A DNA stretch of 64,000 nt from Persicitalea sp963803495. Its GTDB lineage: Bacteria > Bacteroidota > Bacteroidia > Cytophagales > Spirosomataceae. Positions 52,166 through 61,478 of this stretch are shown piece after piece (position 1 is the stretch's first letter; every line of letters starts with the position of its first letter). The DNA lies in NCBI GenBank assembly GCA_963803495.1, contig CAWDMP010000001.1, positions 186,001 through 250,000 of the forward strand. Direction: 5' to 3'. The notes below the pieces were generated by a model that searched no databases, was not told where the DNA came from, and saw only the letters and a program-made list of their open reading frames with translations. A program made the translations under genes and the position numbers.

Positions 52166-53680
52166 ATGAAAAAATACTTCGCCTACTTCCTGGCCCCACT
52201 GCTGTTTATTTTGGCATCTGGCTTCAAAATTGCGCCGCCCGATGTTCTGGCTGCTGATGTCGATTTCACGCCTCGCTTGCAGTTGGCCTATTTTGAGGTT
52301 CAGAAATTAAGGCTCAACAAGGCGCGCGGACTGATCGACCAGGAGCGGGATCAAATGCCTGACAACGGGGCCGTGGCGTACCTCGACAACTACGCCGACA
52401 TGTACTATTTGCTTATTTCGGAAGATAAGTCAGCTTATAATGTACTTTCAAAAAAGGAAGACAGCAGGCTTGACGAATTGGCGAGACTACCCGACAACTC
52501 GCCTTTCAAGCGACTGTTGCAAGCCGAGGTGAGATTGCACTGGGCCTTTGCCAAATTAAAATTTGGAAACGAAGTAAGTGGCTGCTGGGACATCATCAAA
52601 GCTTATAAACTGTTGGAGGAAAACCGCAAAAAATTCCCGACGTTCATACCCACGCTGAAGTCGCTGGGACTTCTGCATGTACTGATCGGTTCTGTTCCCG
52701 AGCAATATACCTGGGTGACCAAGGTACTGGGCTTATCAGGCGATATAAAGGGGGGATTGCGCGAGATGCAGGTCGTGATCAATAAAGACCCGTTTTTTCG
52801 GCAAGAAACACAACTCGTTGATTTGCTGGTACACGCTTTCACGCTGAAAATCAGCGAGGCCCAAATTCGGGAGTTGAAGGCCCTGCCCGCCGCGCAGCCC
52901 GACAACCTACTGCTTCATTTCTTTACCACCTCGGTCCTGATGAAAGAGGGCCGAAGCCAGGAAGCGCTTGCGGTACTCAACCGCGCGCCAAGATCGGCCA
53001 GCTATATCCCTTTCCCGTTTCTGGACTACATGCGTGCCGAATTACTTTTACAAAAGGGCGAGTACGCCACGGCCTATACCTACTATGACCGCTTTCAGCG
53101 GAGCTTCAAAGGATTTAATTTTTTGAAGGACAGCTACTTTAAGAAATTTCTTTGCCGGTGGCTCACCGGGAACGACGAACAGGCCAAGGCCATGATTGCC
53201 CGGGTCGCGGCGGCAGGCAAAACTATTACGGAGTCGGACCAGTACGCCAGCCAATTTGCTGCCGACTATATGGAAGGCAAGATCAGCGAGGATCAGAAGG
53301 TGTTGCTCCGGGCACGATACGCGAGCGACGGCGGCTATCTGGCAGAGGCCAACAAAATACTCGATGCATATTCGGTAGAATCCTTTGCCGCTGCCGCCGA
53401 TAAAGCCGAGTATAACTACCGGCGCGGTCGTATTTTGCAGAAATCCGGACAGGAAGGGCAGGCGATGACCTATTTCCAGCAAGCCATCGACCTCTCGCGT
53501 AATACCAGCCTTTACTTCGCGCCCTCGTCTGCCTTGCAGATGGGGTACATCTACATGGATCAGCGCAATAAGCCGCAGGCCATTGCCAGTTTTCGCAAAG
53601 CGATGTCTTACAAAAAGCACGAGTATAAAAACAGCATCGACAACAAGGCAAGAGCAGCGTTGTCGGAACTAGGCGCGTAA
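52166..53680 (+). CDS. Exported tetratricopeptide-repeat protein
   Basis: From the ATG at 52166 the protein has 504 residues and a signal peptide (MKKYFAYFLAPLLFILASGF). The mature part is all helical with TPR-type pairs, for example EVQKLRLNKARGLIDQERDQ, SQEALAVLNRAPRSASYI, ATAYTYYDRFQRSFKGF, YNYRRGRILQKSGQEGQAM and MGYIYMDQRNKPQAIASFRK. It resembles outer-membrane mitochondrial Iml2-type/DUF3808 repeats in layout, but that is only similarity of repeat pattern. The role is likely scaffold-like in the periplasm. It is a single-gene unit after a terminator. Confidence 0.83.
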   Translation: MKKYFAYFLAPLLFILASGFKIAPPDVLAADVDFTPRLQLAYFEVQKLRLNKARGLIDQERDQMPDNGAVAYLDNYADMYYLLISEDKSAYNVLSKKEDSRLDELARLPDNSPFKRLLQAEVRLHWAFAKLKFGNEVSGCWDIIKAYKLLEENRKKFPTFIPTLKSLGLLHVLIGSVPEQYTWVTKVLGLSGDIKGGLREMQVVINKDPFFRQETQLVDLLVHAFTLKISEAQIRELKALPAAQPDNLLLHFFTTSVLMKEGRSQEALAVLNRAPRSASYIPFPFLDYMRAELLLQKGEYATAYTYYDRFQRSFKGFNFLKDSYFKKFLCRWLTGNDEQAKAMIARVAAAGKTITESDQYASQFAADYMEGKISEDQKVLLRARYASDGGYLAEANKILDAYSVESFAAAADKAEYNYRRGRILQKSGQEGQAMTYFQQAIDLSRNTSLYFAPSSALQMGYIYMDQRNKPQAIASFRKAMSYKKHEYKNSIDNKARAALSELGA

Positions 53681-53683
53681 AAG

Positions 53684-53740
53684 GGGGGGGGGACGGGACA
53701 AAGATAAATGGGGGACGGGGAACGGTAGACGGAGGACGGT
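53684..53740. repeat. G-rich short repeat spacer (GGGACGGG/GGACGG units)
   Basis: After the TPR gene a G-tract of nine is followed by GACGGGAC, GGGGGACGGGG, and GGAGGACGG units on the plus strand. It resembles slippage-prone intergenic filler and ends about 95 bases before radC. Confidence 0.5.
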
Positions 53741-53834
53741 TATTTTATTAAATAAATGTTTAAAATTGCGGGCCCAAACAAGTAGCCAACCATGTTTGGC
53801 TCACTTTTACGAGACATTCCCCGTTACCCGTTTT

Positions 53835-54536
53835 ATGGAAGACAATATCTACAATCCCCGGAAAATTAAAACCTGGGCCGAAGAAGACAAGCCCCGTGAA
53901 AAGCTAATGAACCTTGGGCGTACGGCGCTGACTGACGCTGAACTCATCGCGATACTGATCGGTATGGGAACAGTGGAGCTATCGGCGGTAGATGTCGCCA
54001 ACCTGGTACTTCAATCCGCCAACCGCAAATTGAACGAGCTGGCGCGGATGAACATGAAAGACTTGATGAAGGTGAAAGGCATAGGCGAAGCCAAGGCGAT
54101 TACGATCATCGCGGCGCTCGAGCTGGGTCGCCGACGCAAAGAGATCGAGGTTGAAAAAAAACGGAGGATCACCAGTGCGGCCGACGCCTACGATGAAATA
54201 AAATCCTACCTACTCGACAAGCAGCACGAAGAGTTTTGGATACTCCTGCTCAGCCGGGCCAATGAGGTGCTGCGCATCGTTCAGATTAGCTCCGGCGGTG
54301 TAGCGGGTACCGTGGCCGATCCGAAAATGATCTTTAAGCACGCGCTGGAACATCTGGCCAGTTCAATCATACTGGTCCACAACCACCCTTCGGGCAATCT
54401 CACCCCCAGCCAGGCCGACAAGGACCTCACCAGAAAATTAAAAGAGGCAGGCCGCGTACTCGACCTGCCTATCCTTGATCACCTCATATTTACCGACAAT
54501 ACCTATTTCAGCTTCGCCGATGAGGGGATATTGTAA
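53835..54536 (+). CDS. radC: RadC/JAB-domain DNA repair family protein
   Basis: From the ATG at 53835 the protein has 233 residues. The N-terminal helix-hairpin-helix part (LMKVKGIGEAKAITIIAALE) is followed by the MPN/JAMM domain with the metal motif VHNHPSGNLTPSQADKDLT and the upstream Glu in EEFWILLLSRANEV. RadC proteins are named after DNA repair, though direct repair activity is disputed. The gene is convergent with the LytTR regulator. Confidence 0.93.
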   Translation: MEDNIYNPRKIKTWAEEDKPREKLMNLGRTALTDAELIAILIGMGTVELSAVDVANLVLQSANRKLNELARMNMKDLMKVKGIGEAKAITIIAALELGRRRKEIEVEKKRRITSAADAYDEIKSYLLDKQHEEFWILLLSRANEVLRIVQISSGGVAGTVADPKMIFKHALEHLASSIILVHNHPSGNLTPSQADKDLTRKLKEAGRVLDLPILDHLIFTDNTYFSFADEGIL

Positions 54537-54540
54537 TGAA

Positions 54541-54602
54541 TGATGAGATGCGAGTCATTATTTCATAACTCGTAACTCTAACTCATCATTCATCATTCAT
54601 CT
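54541..54602. repeat. ACTCAT/TCATCATT short repeat between convergent genes
   Basis: TTTCATAACTCGTAACTC is followed by ACTCATCATTCATCATTCATC. Similar units occur at 32207-32262. No hairpin terminator is seen. Confidence 0.55.
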
Positions 54603-54609
54603 ATTCAAT

Positions 54610-55347
54610 TCACAGGCTCATCAAATCCTTGAATCGGATGGCTTGGCGGCGGGAGATTTCGATGCGATCGCCGCCCTGGAGCGTGACCAGCAAACCACCA
54701 CTGAACCAAGGCTCAATTTTTTCGACCCAGCGCAGGTTGATGATGTGCTTGCGATTGGCGCGAAAGTAGAGCTCTGGGTCAAGTCGGTCTTCCAGACTGT
54801 TCAATGATTTAAGTACCAACGGTTTCTGATCATCGAAGTGCAACCGAACGTAATTTCCCATCGACTCAAAGAGCCTGATCTTACCCAGTTTTACAAACCA
54901 GCATTTCTCCCCATCCTTGACAAATACCTGATCATCTTCGCTGAGTACCTTGGTGGCCCTTTCGCTTTCTTCATGGGTAGTCTCTTCGGGCAGGCTGATG
55001 TTTTCCTCCACCCGGTTTATGGCTTCGCGCAACCGATTGTCGTCGATGGGCTTGAGCAGGTAGTCTAGGGCGTTAAACTCAAAAGCTTTGAGTGCGTACT
55101 CGTCGTAGGCTGTCGTGAAAATGATGTCCGGGGCTTTGCCCTCGATAGACGTCAGTAGTTCGAATCCGTTTTTACCCGGCATTTGAATATCCAGAAACAG
55201 CAGCTCAGGTTGAAGTTCCTCGATAAGGCCGAGGGCCTCTTCGGCGTTGGCGGCTTCCCCCACAATTTCAATTTTGTGGTAGGGTTCCAACATGCGTCTC
55301 AGTTCGTTACGAGCTAGCCGCTCGTCGTCGATAATTAAAGTTTTCAT
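54610..55347 (-). CDS. LytTR family response regulator
   Basis: From the ATG at 55347 (245 residues), MKTLIIDDERLARNELRRML opens the receiver domain with phospho-acceptor Asp53 in LLFLDIQMPGKNG and Lys in LDYLLKPIDD. The LytTR DNA-binding domain (about 145-245) has the conserved FRANRKHIINLRWVEKIEP. The partner sensor kinase ends 43 bases upstream on the same strand. LytTR systems in this phylum often bind their own or membrane-protein promoters; the target is unknown. Confidence 0.94.
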   Translation of the reverse strand: MKTLIIDDERLARNELRRMLEPYHKIEIVGEAANAEEALGLIEELQPELLFLDIQMPGKNGFELLTSIEGKAPDIIFTTAYDEYALKAFEFNALDYLLKPIDDNRLREAINRVEENISLPEETTHEESERATKVLSEDDQVFVKDGEKCWFVKLGKIRLFESMGNYVRLHFDDQKPLVLKSLNSLEDRLDPELYFRANRKHIINLRWVEKIEPWFSGGLLVTLQGGDRIEISRRQAIRFKDLMSL

Positions 55348-55390
55348 GGCTATAGTTAATTGGAAATTGAGAAAAACTTGTAAAGGCGAA

Positions 55391-56473
55391 TTAGGTTTTC
55401 GTTGCTTCCAGCTTATTGGACGCATCACCGTTAAAGCGGTAAAGGCCGTCGGAAAGAATCGGAATCTTTATTTCGGAACAAACGGTGGAATCGTCTTCCT
55501 GCATTATTTTAAAATAAGCTTCCTTTCCATACAAAATAGAAAGCCGTTCGGCGGTGTTTAAAAGTCCCACGCCTCCAGAATCTGTGTCGCCCAGGGTACC
55601 GCTGTTACGTATATTTATGAGCAGCGCCTCTTCTTTCAGATGAGTTTCGACGCTGAGCGTTCCACCGCCCGGTAGTTTCGAAATGCCGTGCTTGATACCA
55701 TTCTCGACCAGGGTTTGCAGCATCATGGGAGGTACCTGCCAGTAGAGCGTTTGGGGATCGGGACTGATGGTGTAGCTCAGGCGTGCCTCGTAGCGTACTT
55801 TTTCCAATTCCAGGTAGTCCTCCACCGTTTTCAATTCTTCCCGAAGCTCCACAGTCTTGCGTCGATCGGCGAGCAGTGAGTTGCGGAGTATGTTAGAGAG
55901 CTGGGTAATGCTTTGCTGCGCCTTCCCGGGATCTTCGTATACCAGCGCCCGAATGCTGTTGAGCGCGTTGAACGTAAAGTGCGGGTTGAGCTGGGAACGA
56001 AGTACCTTGGCCTCGGCCTCCCGCATCGAGGTTTTCAACATTATTTTTTCTAATTCCGTAAGCCGGGTATGCTCTACATAGTGGTATACCGTATATGCTA
56101 AAACCCAGGTAAGCATGTTTTTGGACCAGGAAGAAATGTAGTTCCAAAACACGAAGGCATTGAAATCCAGGTTGCTGCCGATAATCTCGCGGTCGAGCGG
56201 AATGTTGATGAACGACATGATCGTCCCAAGGATCAAAACCGAAACCAGCACCCGAAATGCCAGCTTGATTAACGGCAACGACGACCAATTCCACCGCCGG
56301 ACGATCAGTCGGTAGGTGTGGGTAAGTCCTATGGCCATCAGTATATTGGCAAAACTCAGCAGCAGGTACTCAAGATCGAAACCAAATTGAGCGGTATAAA
56401 TAATGAATTCATACAGCATCAAAGCCGACCAGCCGACAATTTGTAATGTCCAGTATATCCGGGATTTGGACAT
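55391..56473 (-). CDS. LytS-like sensor histidine kinase (His_kinase family)
   Basis: A 360-residue kinase with four N-terminal membrane helices (about 8-28, 35-55, 70-92, 107-127), no sensory periplasmic domain, a short coiled coil, and the LytS-type phospho-acceptor motif SQLNPHFTFNALNS. The ATP-binding part has MMLQTLVENGIKHGI and GGVGLLNTAERLSILYG. It pairs with the LytTR regulator downstream. The first 17 codons are consistent with the ATG at 56473. Confidence 0.94.
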   Translation of the reverse strand: MSKSRIYWTLQIVGWSALMLYEFIIYTAQFGFDLEYLLLSFANILMAIGLTHTYRLIVRRWNWSSLPLIKLAFRVLVSVLILGTIMSFINIPLDREIIGSNLDFNAFVFWNYISSWSKNMLTWVLAYTVYHYVEHTRLTELEKIMLKTSMREAEAKVLRSQLNPHFTFNALNSIRALVYEDPGKAQQSITQLSNILRNSLLADRRKTVELREELKTVEDYLELEKVRYEARLSYTISPDPQTLYWQVPPMMLQTLVENGIKHGISKLPGGGTLSVETHLKEEALLINIRNSGTLGDTDSGGVGLLNTAERLSILYGKEAYFKIMQEDDSTVCSEIKIPILSDGLYRFNGDASNKLEATKT

Positions 56474-56631
56474 AGATCAATCTAGAAACTATGGTTGCAC
56501 AAGGAGTAGCCTGCCCTCTCCTGACAAGCTCACGCTGGCTTTTGCCTATGAGCGTGGAGGTAAGTTAGACAAAGCAAATCCGGCCCCATGAGGCATTTAC
56601 ACCAAAGGGATTGATATGGGACAAGCGGTCG

Positions 56632-57279
56632 TTACAGATTTTGTGGAATATCCAGCGAAAGCAAGTGGGTGATGTCGTTGGCCGTTTCGAGCGAGAAGCT
56701 ACGGTCGATGTAGGAGTAGGTTATCTTGTAGAGGCACAGGTTGCTGTGCTCGTACTGGTCCATTTTAGTGAGTGGTTGGTCGAGCAGTCCGGTAAGCAGA
56801 ATTCTGATCGCGCGTCCGTGCATGGCTACCAATATGGTACGCTCCTCGGGGCGGGAAAGCATGAGATCGATGACGGGCTGCTGCCGGCGGCGCACATCAG
56901 CAGGGCTTTCGCCGTCCTCACATGGCGTTTCCACCTGTCCACTCTGCCAGGTTTCGACTATCTGGCGGTAGTAGTCGTTATCGTTGGGATTCGGGGCAAT
57001 ACCCTCGCGGCACCCCCAGCTTATTTCATTGAGGCCAGCGTGGCTCTCGTGTGGTATACCCTGATCGACAAACAATTGAACCGACTCGTGGGTGCGTATC
57101 AAAGCTGAGGTGTATATTTTATCGAATGGAACGTGTTGGTAGGCATCAAAAAACGCCTCCGCCTGAGCTCTGCCCCATTCGTTGAGTCCGGGGTTCACAC
57201 CGCTTCCTTGTACAATGCCTTTACGGTTATAATCAGTTTCGCCGTGGCGAATGAGGTAGATCGTTTTCCTTTTTGACAA
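56632..57279 (-). CDS. Histidine phosphatase family protein (phosphoglycerate mutase-like)
   Basis: A 215-residue protein. The catalytic phospho-histidine motif is IYLIRHGETDYNRKG, the acid Glu region GLNEISWGCREGIA, and the second His in ILVAMHGRAIRILL. These belong to the cofactor-dependent mutase/alpha-ribazole phosphatase group. Which phosphate ester is the substrate cannot be stated. About 80 bases separate it from the divergent thioesterase gene. Confidence 0.93.
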   Translation of the reverse strand: MSKRKTIYLIRHGETDYNRKGIVQGSGVNPGLNEWGRAQAEAFFDAYQHVPFDKIYTSALIRTHESVQLFVDQGIPHESHAGLNEISWGCREGIAPNPNDNDYYRQIVETWQSGQVETPCEDGESPADVRRRQQPVIDLMLSRPEERTILVAMHGRAIRILLTGLLDQPLTKMDQYEHSNLCLYKITYSYIDRSFSLETANDITHLLSLDIPQNL

Positions 57280-57361
57280 AATTTGTACTATTTAAATAAT
57301 AAATTTTCAAAAAATGCGTTTTCTGGCTAATTTTACACTACAAATTTAGACAATTTATAGA

Positions 57362-57784
57362 ATGTTTAACAAATCTTTTACGCTTGAATATCTCCAAACC
57401 CTTCATGTCGATACGATTGGCGAGCAACTCGGGATCGAATACTTAGCACTGGGCGAAGACTACCTCACGGCCAGGATGCCCGTCGACCGACGGACGCATC
57501 AGCCCGCCGGCATTCTGCACGGCGGGGCCTCCGTGGTACTGGCCGAGTCGCTGGGCAGCGTGGCTTCACTGCTTTGTCTGCCTGATCCTGAGAAACAACG
57601 CGCCGTAGGTTTGGAAATCAGCGCCAACCACGTCAGGTCGGTTGAGTCTGGCTGGGTGACAGGCCGCGCCACCGCGCTGCACGTAGGTCGTAGTACCCAC
57701 GTGTGGGATATTAAAATTACCGATGAATCGGAGCGGCTGGTTTGTGTAAGTAGACTCACGGTAGCAATAATATCGGCAGAGTGA
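57362..57784 (+). CDS. Hotdog-fold thioesterase, likely DHNA-CoA hydrolase (menaquinone pathway)
   Basis: A 140-residue PaaI/YdiI-type thioesterase with the active-site segment HQPAGILHGGASVVLAESLG, followed by GLEISANHVRSVESGWVTG and STHVWDIKITDESERLVCVS. It precedes the isochorismate synthase gene by 68 bases, which supports the role in releasing 1,4-dihydroxy-2-naphthoate (MenI). Other acyl-CoA substrates remain possible. Confidence 0.87.
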   Translation: MFNKSFTLEYLQTLHVDTIGEQLGIEYLALGEDYLTARMPVDRRTHQPAGILHGGASVVLAESLGSVASLLCLPDPEKQRAVGLEISANHVRSVESGWVTGRATALHVGRSTHVWDIKITDESERLVCVSRLTVAIISAE

Positions 57785-57852
57785 TGATTCTGGAAACAAT
57801 TTGTGGGGACAAGGGTGTTAAATCCATATAATCAAACGAGCCAATAAACGGT

Positions 57853-59091
57853 ATGCAGAATTCTCATGAAAACCTTTCAACCGGCCTGCATACCCTACAA
57901 GCCGATAACCTGTGGGCAGCGGCTCGGCAACTCGGTTTTCCGGCGGCGGCCTGGCGCTTGCCGGGTCAGGTGGAACTAAGGCTACTCATATCACTGCATG
58001 AAAATACAGAGAAACGAATTCCTGATCTCGAGACCTTACCCCCTTGCTTCATCGTACACCCTTTCGAAGGCGATCCGGGTGGAGAGGCCGTAGTACTTGA
58101 GGGTGATTTGCTCTATACTTTTTCGGAGAATACCGGTGCTGTTCCCGATTTTGGCAACGTAGGGGAGGAGCACCCGCTGGTGAAAAAACTACTAGAGATT
58201 GCCGCTGATTTTTGGCAAGATGAAGCACCAGACGATTTACCTCATTTGAAAGGGGAAAGCCAGGCACCATTGGCTGATGCAGTCAGTAAGGATGCGTATA
58301 AAAATATAGTGTCTAGGGCCATACAGTCCATCCAGGCGGGCGAATTTTCCAAAGTAGTGCTGTCGCGAACGAAATCCGTGGCCCTCAGCGCTATGTTTTC
58401 AACTTTCCAAGCCTTTAAAAAGTTGAGCCATGCTTACCCATCCGCATTTGTATCCCTGGTACATTTGCCCGAACGTGGTGAGCAGTGGCTGGGTGCTTCA
58501 CCCGAGATTCTGGTTGGAATGGATGCAGAAGGCACGTTCCGAACGACCGCGTTAGCGGGTACCCAGGCTTCGGTGGATAGTAAGGGAATCATACCGATAA
58601 AAGGTATACGTTGGGGCCAGAAAGAAATTGAAGAACAGGCGTTGGTGAGTCGTTACATCATCGAGTGTTTCAAAAAAATCCGATTGCGCGAGTACCGGGA
58701 GCGCGGCCCGAAAACGGTGATGGCCGGTAACCTCTACCACCTGCGCACCGACTTCGAGGTGGCCACCCGGGAGGTCAACTTTCCGGAACTGGGCACCGTC
58801 ATGCTTAAACTCCTGCATCCCACCTCAGCGGTCTGCGGTACACCCAAGGAGGAAGCACTCCGGTTTGTGAAACTGATGGAAAACTACGACAGGAGTTTTT
58901 ACAGTGGCTATCTTGGACCAGTCAACATGGCCGGTGAGAGCAACTTGTACGTCAATCTCAGGACGATGCGCATAGCTGATGGACACGCCACGCTCTTTGC
59001 GGGAGCAGGAATCACCGAAGACTCCGACCCTGAAAGCGAGTGGAACGAAACTGAAATCAAGTGCGATACCCTACTCAGGGTACTGGAATGA
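57853..59091 (+). CDS. menF: Isochorismate synthase (MenF/EntC type)
   Basis: A 412-residue chorismate-using enzyme that makes isochorismate for menaquinone. Motifs: EFSKVVLSRTKSVAL, LGASPEILVGMDAEG, TTALAGTQ, KLLHPTSAVCGTPKEEALRF with the conserved Pro-Thr, and GYLGPVNMAGESNLYVNLR. The N-terminus is less conserved, as usual. The thioesterase just upstream gives a menaquinone context; the remaining men genes are outside the window. No siderophore genes are nearby, so entC is less likely. Confidence 0.92.
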   Translation: MQNSHENLSTGLHTLQADNLWAAARQLGFPAAAWRLPGQVELRLLISLHENTEKRIPDLETLPPCFIVHPFEGDPGGEAVVLEGDLLYTFSENTGAVPDFGNVGEEHPLVKKLLEIAADFWQDEAPDDLPHLKGESQAPLADAVSKDAYKNIVSRAIQSIQAGEFSKVVLSRTKSVALSAMFSTFQAFKKLSHAYPSAFVSLVHLPERGEQWLGASPEILVGMDAEGTFRTTALAGTQASVDSKGIIPIKGIRWGQKEIEEQALVSRYIIECFKKIRLREYRERGPKTVMAGNLYHLRTDFEVATREVNFPELGTVMLKLLHPTSAVCGTPKEEALRFVKLMENYDRSFYSGYLGPVNMAGESNLYVNLRTMRIADGHATLFAGAGITEDSDPESEWNETEIKCDTLLRVLE

Positions 59092-59105
59092 ACGGGCAAT
59101 AGTGC

Positions 59106-59113
59106 TATCTTTG
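59106..59113 (+). promoter_or_regulatory. -7 promoter element for the CvfB-like gene
   Basis: TATCTTTG matches TAnnTTTG exactly and lies 22 bases before the ATG at 59136, so the leader would be short. The -33 region has no clear TTG at the right spacing. Confidence 0.5.
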
Positions 59114-59135
59114 GCCCCATTCCCAAAAATATAGT

Positions 59136-59966
59136 ATGCTTTTTATTGGAAAATACAATGATCTGATCATCGCCCGTAGCTCCGACTTCGGGCTTTTTCT
59201 GGAAGATGTGCAGGGGGACGAGGTATTACTACCCAACCGCTACGTGACCGACGACATGCGGATAGACGATAAGATCACGGTATTCGTCTATAATGATTCG
59301 GAAGACCGGCCCGTGGCCACTACCGAAAAACCACATGCCCTCCGGGATGAGTTTGCTTACCTGGAAGTAATAGATACCAATGCGCAGGGGGCTTTTATGG
59401 ACTGGGGCTTGACCAAAGACTTATTCGTACCGTTCAGGGAGCAGCCCTTTCCGATGCGCATGGGCGAGAAATACATGATTTTTCTTTACCTGGATCGCGT
59501 TTCTTCCCGGCTCCTGGCTTCTGCCAAAATCAATAAATTTCTGGATAATACCCGCCTCACGGTGGCGGAAGGAGACGAAGTGGAATTGCTGATCTGGGAG
59601 CGAACCGACTTGGGCTACAACGTGATCATCAATCAATTTCACAAGGGCCTGGTCTACCACAGCGATATATTCAAAGACATTCGCGTGGGCGAGACCCGGA
59701 AAGGCTACATCAAGAAAATCAGAGAAGGAAACAGAATCGACGTGACGCTGGAAAAAGTCGGCGATGAGCGCTTCGATTCGTTGACGGAACGTATCCTGAG
59801 CAAACTCAAAGCGAACAACGGATTTCTGCCGTTGCACGACAACAGTTCACCCGATGCGATTTACAGCGGACTCGAAATGAGTAAGCGTAACTTCAAGAAA
59901 TCCATCGGTAACCTCTTCAAGAAAGGAGTGATTACCCTTGACAGCGACGGTATCCGACTTACTTGA
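59136..59966 (+). CDS. CvfB/YitL-like S1 RNA-binding protein
   Basis: A 276-residue protein. Three S1-like domains are suggested: LFIGKYNDLIIARSSDFGLF at the start, a middle part AYLEVIDTNAQGAFMDWGLT, and a third VIINQFHKGLVYHSDIFKDI. The C-terminus (about 215-276) is a winged-helix domain with SPDAIYSGLEMSKRNFKKSI. This is the layout of CvfB, an RNA-binding regulator. Its 3' end overlaps the convergent gene by eight bases. Confidence 0.93.
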   Translation: MLFIGKYNDLIIARSSDFGLFLEDVQGDEVLLPNRYVTDDMRIDDKITVFVYNDSEDRPVATTEKPHALRDEFAYLEVIDTNAQGAFMDWGLTKDLFVPFREQPFPMRMGEKYMIFLYLDRVSSRLLASAKINKFLDNTRLTVAEGDEVELLIWERTDLGYNVIINQFHKGLVYHSDIFKDIRVGETRKGYIKKIREGNRIDVTLEKVGDERFDSLTERILSKLKANNGFLPLHDNSSPDAIYSGLEMSKRNFKKSIGNLFKKGVITLDSDGIRLT

Positions 59967-60420
59967 GGCGTTGGAGCAACATTTCGTTGAAGTCGCGCTC
60001 TGCCGCGTACAATTCGGTCAATTGCTTAGCTGTGATCACTGAGAGAAACCGATCCTGGTACTCTTTCTCCAATTCAACCTGTTTCTGTTTTAGCTCCTGC
60101 ACTTCTTTGAGGCTATTCATGGCCTGATCGTCCGTGCGGGACTCGTTGCCACCGGTGAGCAACCTCATCGACCGATTCATCGCCCTCTTCTTTTGGGAGA
60201 ATTCATTATAGATAGGCCAAAAGTCTTTAGATTGATCCGGGGTGAGGCTCAGGCGGTTGGTGATGATGGCAATCTTGGCATCCTGTATTTTGCGAATTTC
60301 TTCCTCGTTGCGACTTTGCGCCAGAATTTCGGTGGTGCCAAACGTAGAGAACGCAAGCAAAGCCAGGGCAAACAGACCGATTTTTTTGGAGAATGTTGAC
60401 ATGTAACGTGAGGTCGTCAT
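59959..60420 (-). CDS. Exported helical protein of the ECF sigma operon (Spy/CpxP-like layout)
   Basis: I favour the ATG at 60420 (153 residues); 60402 is an alternative. A signal peptide (KKIGLFALALLAFSTFGTTEILAQ) precedes a helical mature part with IITNRLSLTPDQSKDFWPIY and ELKQKQVELEKEYQDRFLSV. The LTPDQ..FWPIYNEF pattern is that of small periplasmic stress proteins downstream of ECF sigma genes in Bacteroidota. It is third in the operon after the sigma factor and the membrane protein. A chaperone-like role is an inference. Confidence 0.83.
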   Translation of the reverse strand: MTTSRYMSTFSKKIGLFALALLAFSTFGTTEILAQSRNEEEIRKIQDAKIAIITNRLSLTPDQSKDFWPIYNEFSQKKRAMNRSMRLLTGGNESRTDDQAMNSLKEVQELKQKQVELEKEYQDRFLSVITAKQLTELYAAERDFNEMLLQRLK

Positions 60421-60436
60421 AGTGGGGGAAATGTAT

Positions 60437-60880
60437 TTATATACTTTTATCATTTTGAATCGTCATAGGGTCGATTTGGCTACGCAGAAAATCAGCGTCC
60501 AGTCCATCGAGGTAGTTCAGCACCGTAGAGTCAGTCCCGAAGGCCGTCTGCACGGCGTTGCTCTCGCTCAAATCGTAATAGCTAAGGTCTTCCTCGGCCA
60601 GGTACTCTAAAATCGCCTCATTGCTAACCTGACTCAGGCGCTCGCTCCCCAGCGGCCCTTGCTGACGGGGATAGGTGAACCACACCAAAGCGAGAATGAG
60701 ACTCATGGCCGCAACCAAAGCAGCTGAGCGCTGCCACGACCAGCTAATGTAAGGGCGTTTCTCCGGGCTAGCAGGAATGCGCGCCTGAATAATCGCGGGT
60801 AGTTTGTCGAAATAACCCTCTGGCACATCGAACGGTAGTTTGCGATTCAGCCCGTCCAGCCCTTTCCAATCATTTTCCAT
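60437..60880 (-). CDS. Single-span membrane protein, candidate anti-sigma factor
   Basis: A 147-residue protein with a cytoplasmic N-terminus containing LPFDVPEGYFDKLPAIIQAR, one membrane helix (about 49-68), and an acidic periplasmic tail with EAILEYLAEEDLSYYDLSES. The N-terminal PFxVPEGYFxxLP motif is common to proteins encoded right after ECF sigma genes in Bacteroidota. It is 55 bases after the sigma gene. Anti-sigma function is inferred only from position and layout; no zinc-binding His-Cys motif is present. Confidence 0.8.
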   Translation of the reverse strand: MENDWKGLDGLNRKLPFDVPEGYFDKLPAIIQARIPASPEKRPYISWSWQRSAALVAAMSLILALVWFTYPRQQGPLGSERLSQVSNEAILEYLAEEDLSYYDLSESNAVQTAFGTDSTVLNYLDGLDADFLRSQIDPMTIQNDKSI

Positions 60881-60935
60881 GAATAATATGTATCAATATT
60901 AACTCCACCTACGACAACAGGTCATCGACGAAAGT

Positions 60936-61478
60936 TTAATCGTTTCCTTTGATAAAGTCCTCTATCTTTTTGTTGGCCCAATGGTAGGAAGCCTTCAATG
61001 CACCAACGGAAGTACCTGTAATCTCGGACATCTCTTCGTATGGCATCTCTTCGAAGTATCGCATATTGAACACAAGTCGTTGCTTTTCAGGTAGTTTTAA
61101 TATTGCTTGTTGCAATTTTAACTGGATTTCGTCCCCGCTGATCAGCGGGTCGCTTTCCAGCTTTTCAGCCAGTTCGCCCTCCACATCGTTGATCGGAACA
61201 AAGTACCGGCGGCGCTTTTTCTTCAAAAAATTAATAGACTCGTTGTGTGCGATTCTGAAGAGCCAGGTGTAAAGTTTTGAATCGCCCCGAAATTTATCGA
61301 GAGCATTCCAGGCTTTTATGAATACCTCCTGAGTAATGTCATTGGCATCGTCGTGATCGATCACGATTTTTCGCACATGCCAATACACCCGCTGCTGATA
61401 CGTACGGACGATTTGGTTGAATGCATTCCGGCGGGTATCCGGGTTTCGGTATAGTTGAAGGAGTTCTTCGTCGTTCAT
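60936..61478 (-). CDS. RNA polymerase sigma factor, ECF subfamily
   Basis: A 180-residue ECF sigma factor. Region 2 shows DDANDITQEVFIKAWNALDK and KLYTWLFRIAHNESINFLKK; region 4 shows LPEKQRLVFNMRYFEEMPYE and a helix-turn-helix ending in TSVGALKASYHWANKKIEDF. It is the first gene of a three-gene minus-strand operon with a membrane protein and an exported helical protein, which suggests envelope-stress control. The promoter it recognises is not visible here. Confidence 0.95.
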   Translation of the reverse strand: MNDEELLQLYRNPDTRRNAFNQIVRTYQQRVYWHVRKIVIDHDDANDITQEVFIKAWNALDKFRGDSKLYTWLFRIAHNESINFLKKKRRRYFVPINDVEGELAEKLESDPLISGDEIQLKLQQAILKLPEKQRLVFNMRYFEEMPYEEMSEITGTSVGALKASYHWANKKIEDFIKGND

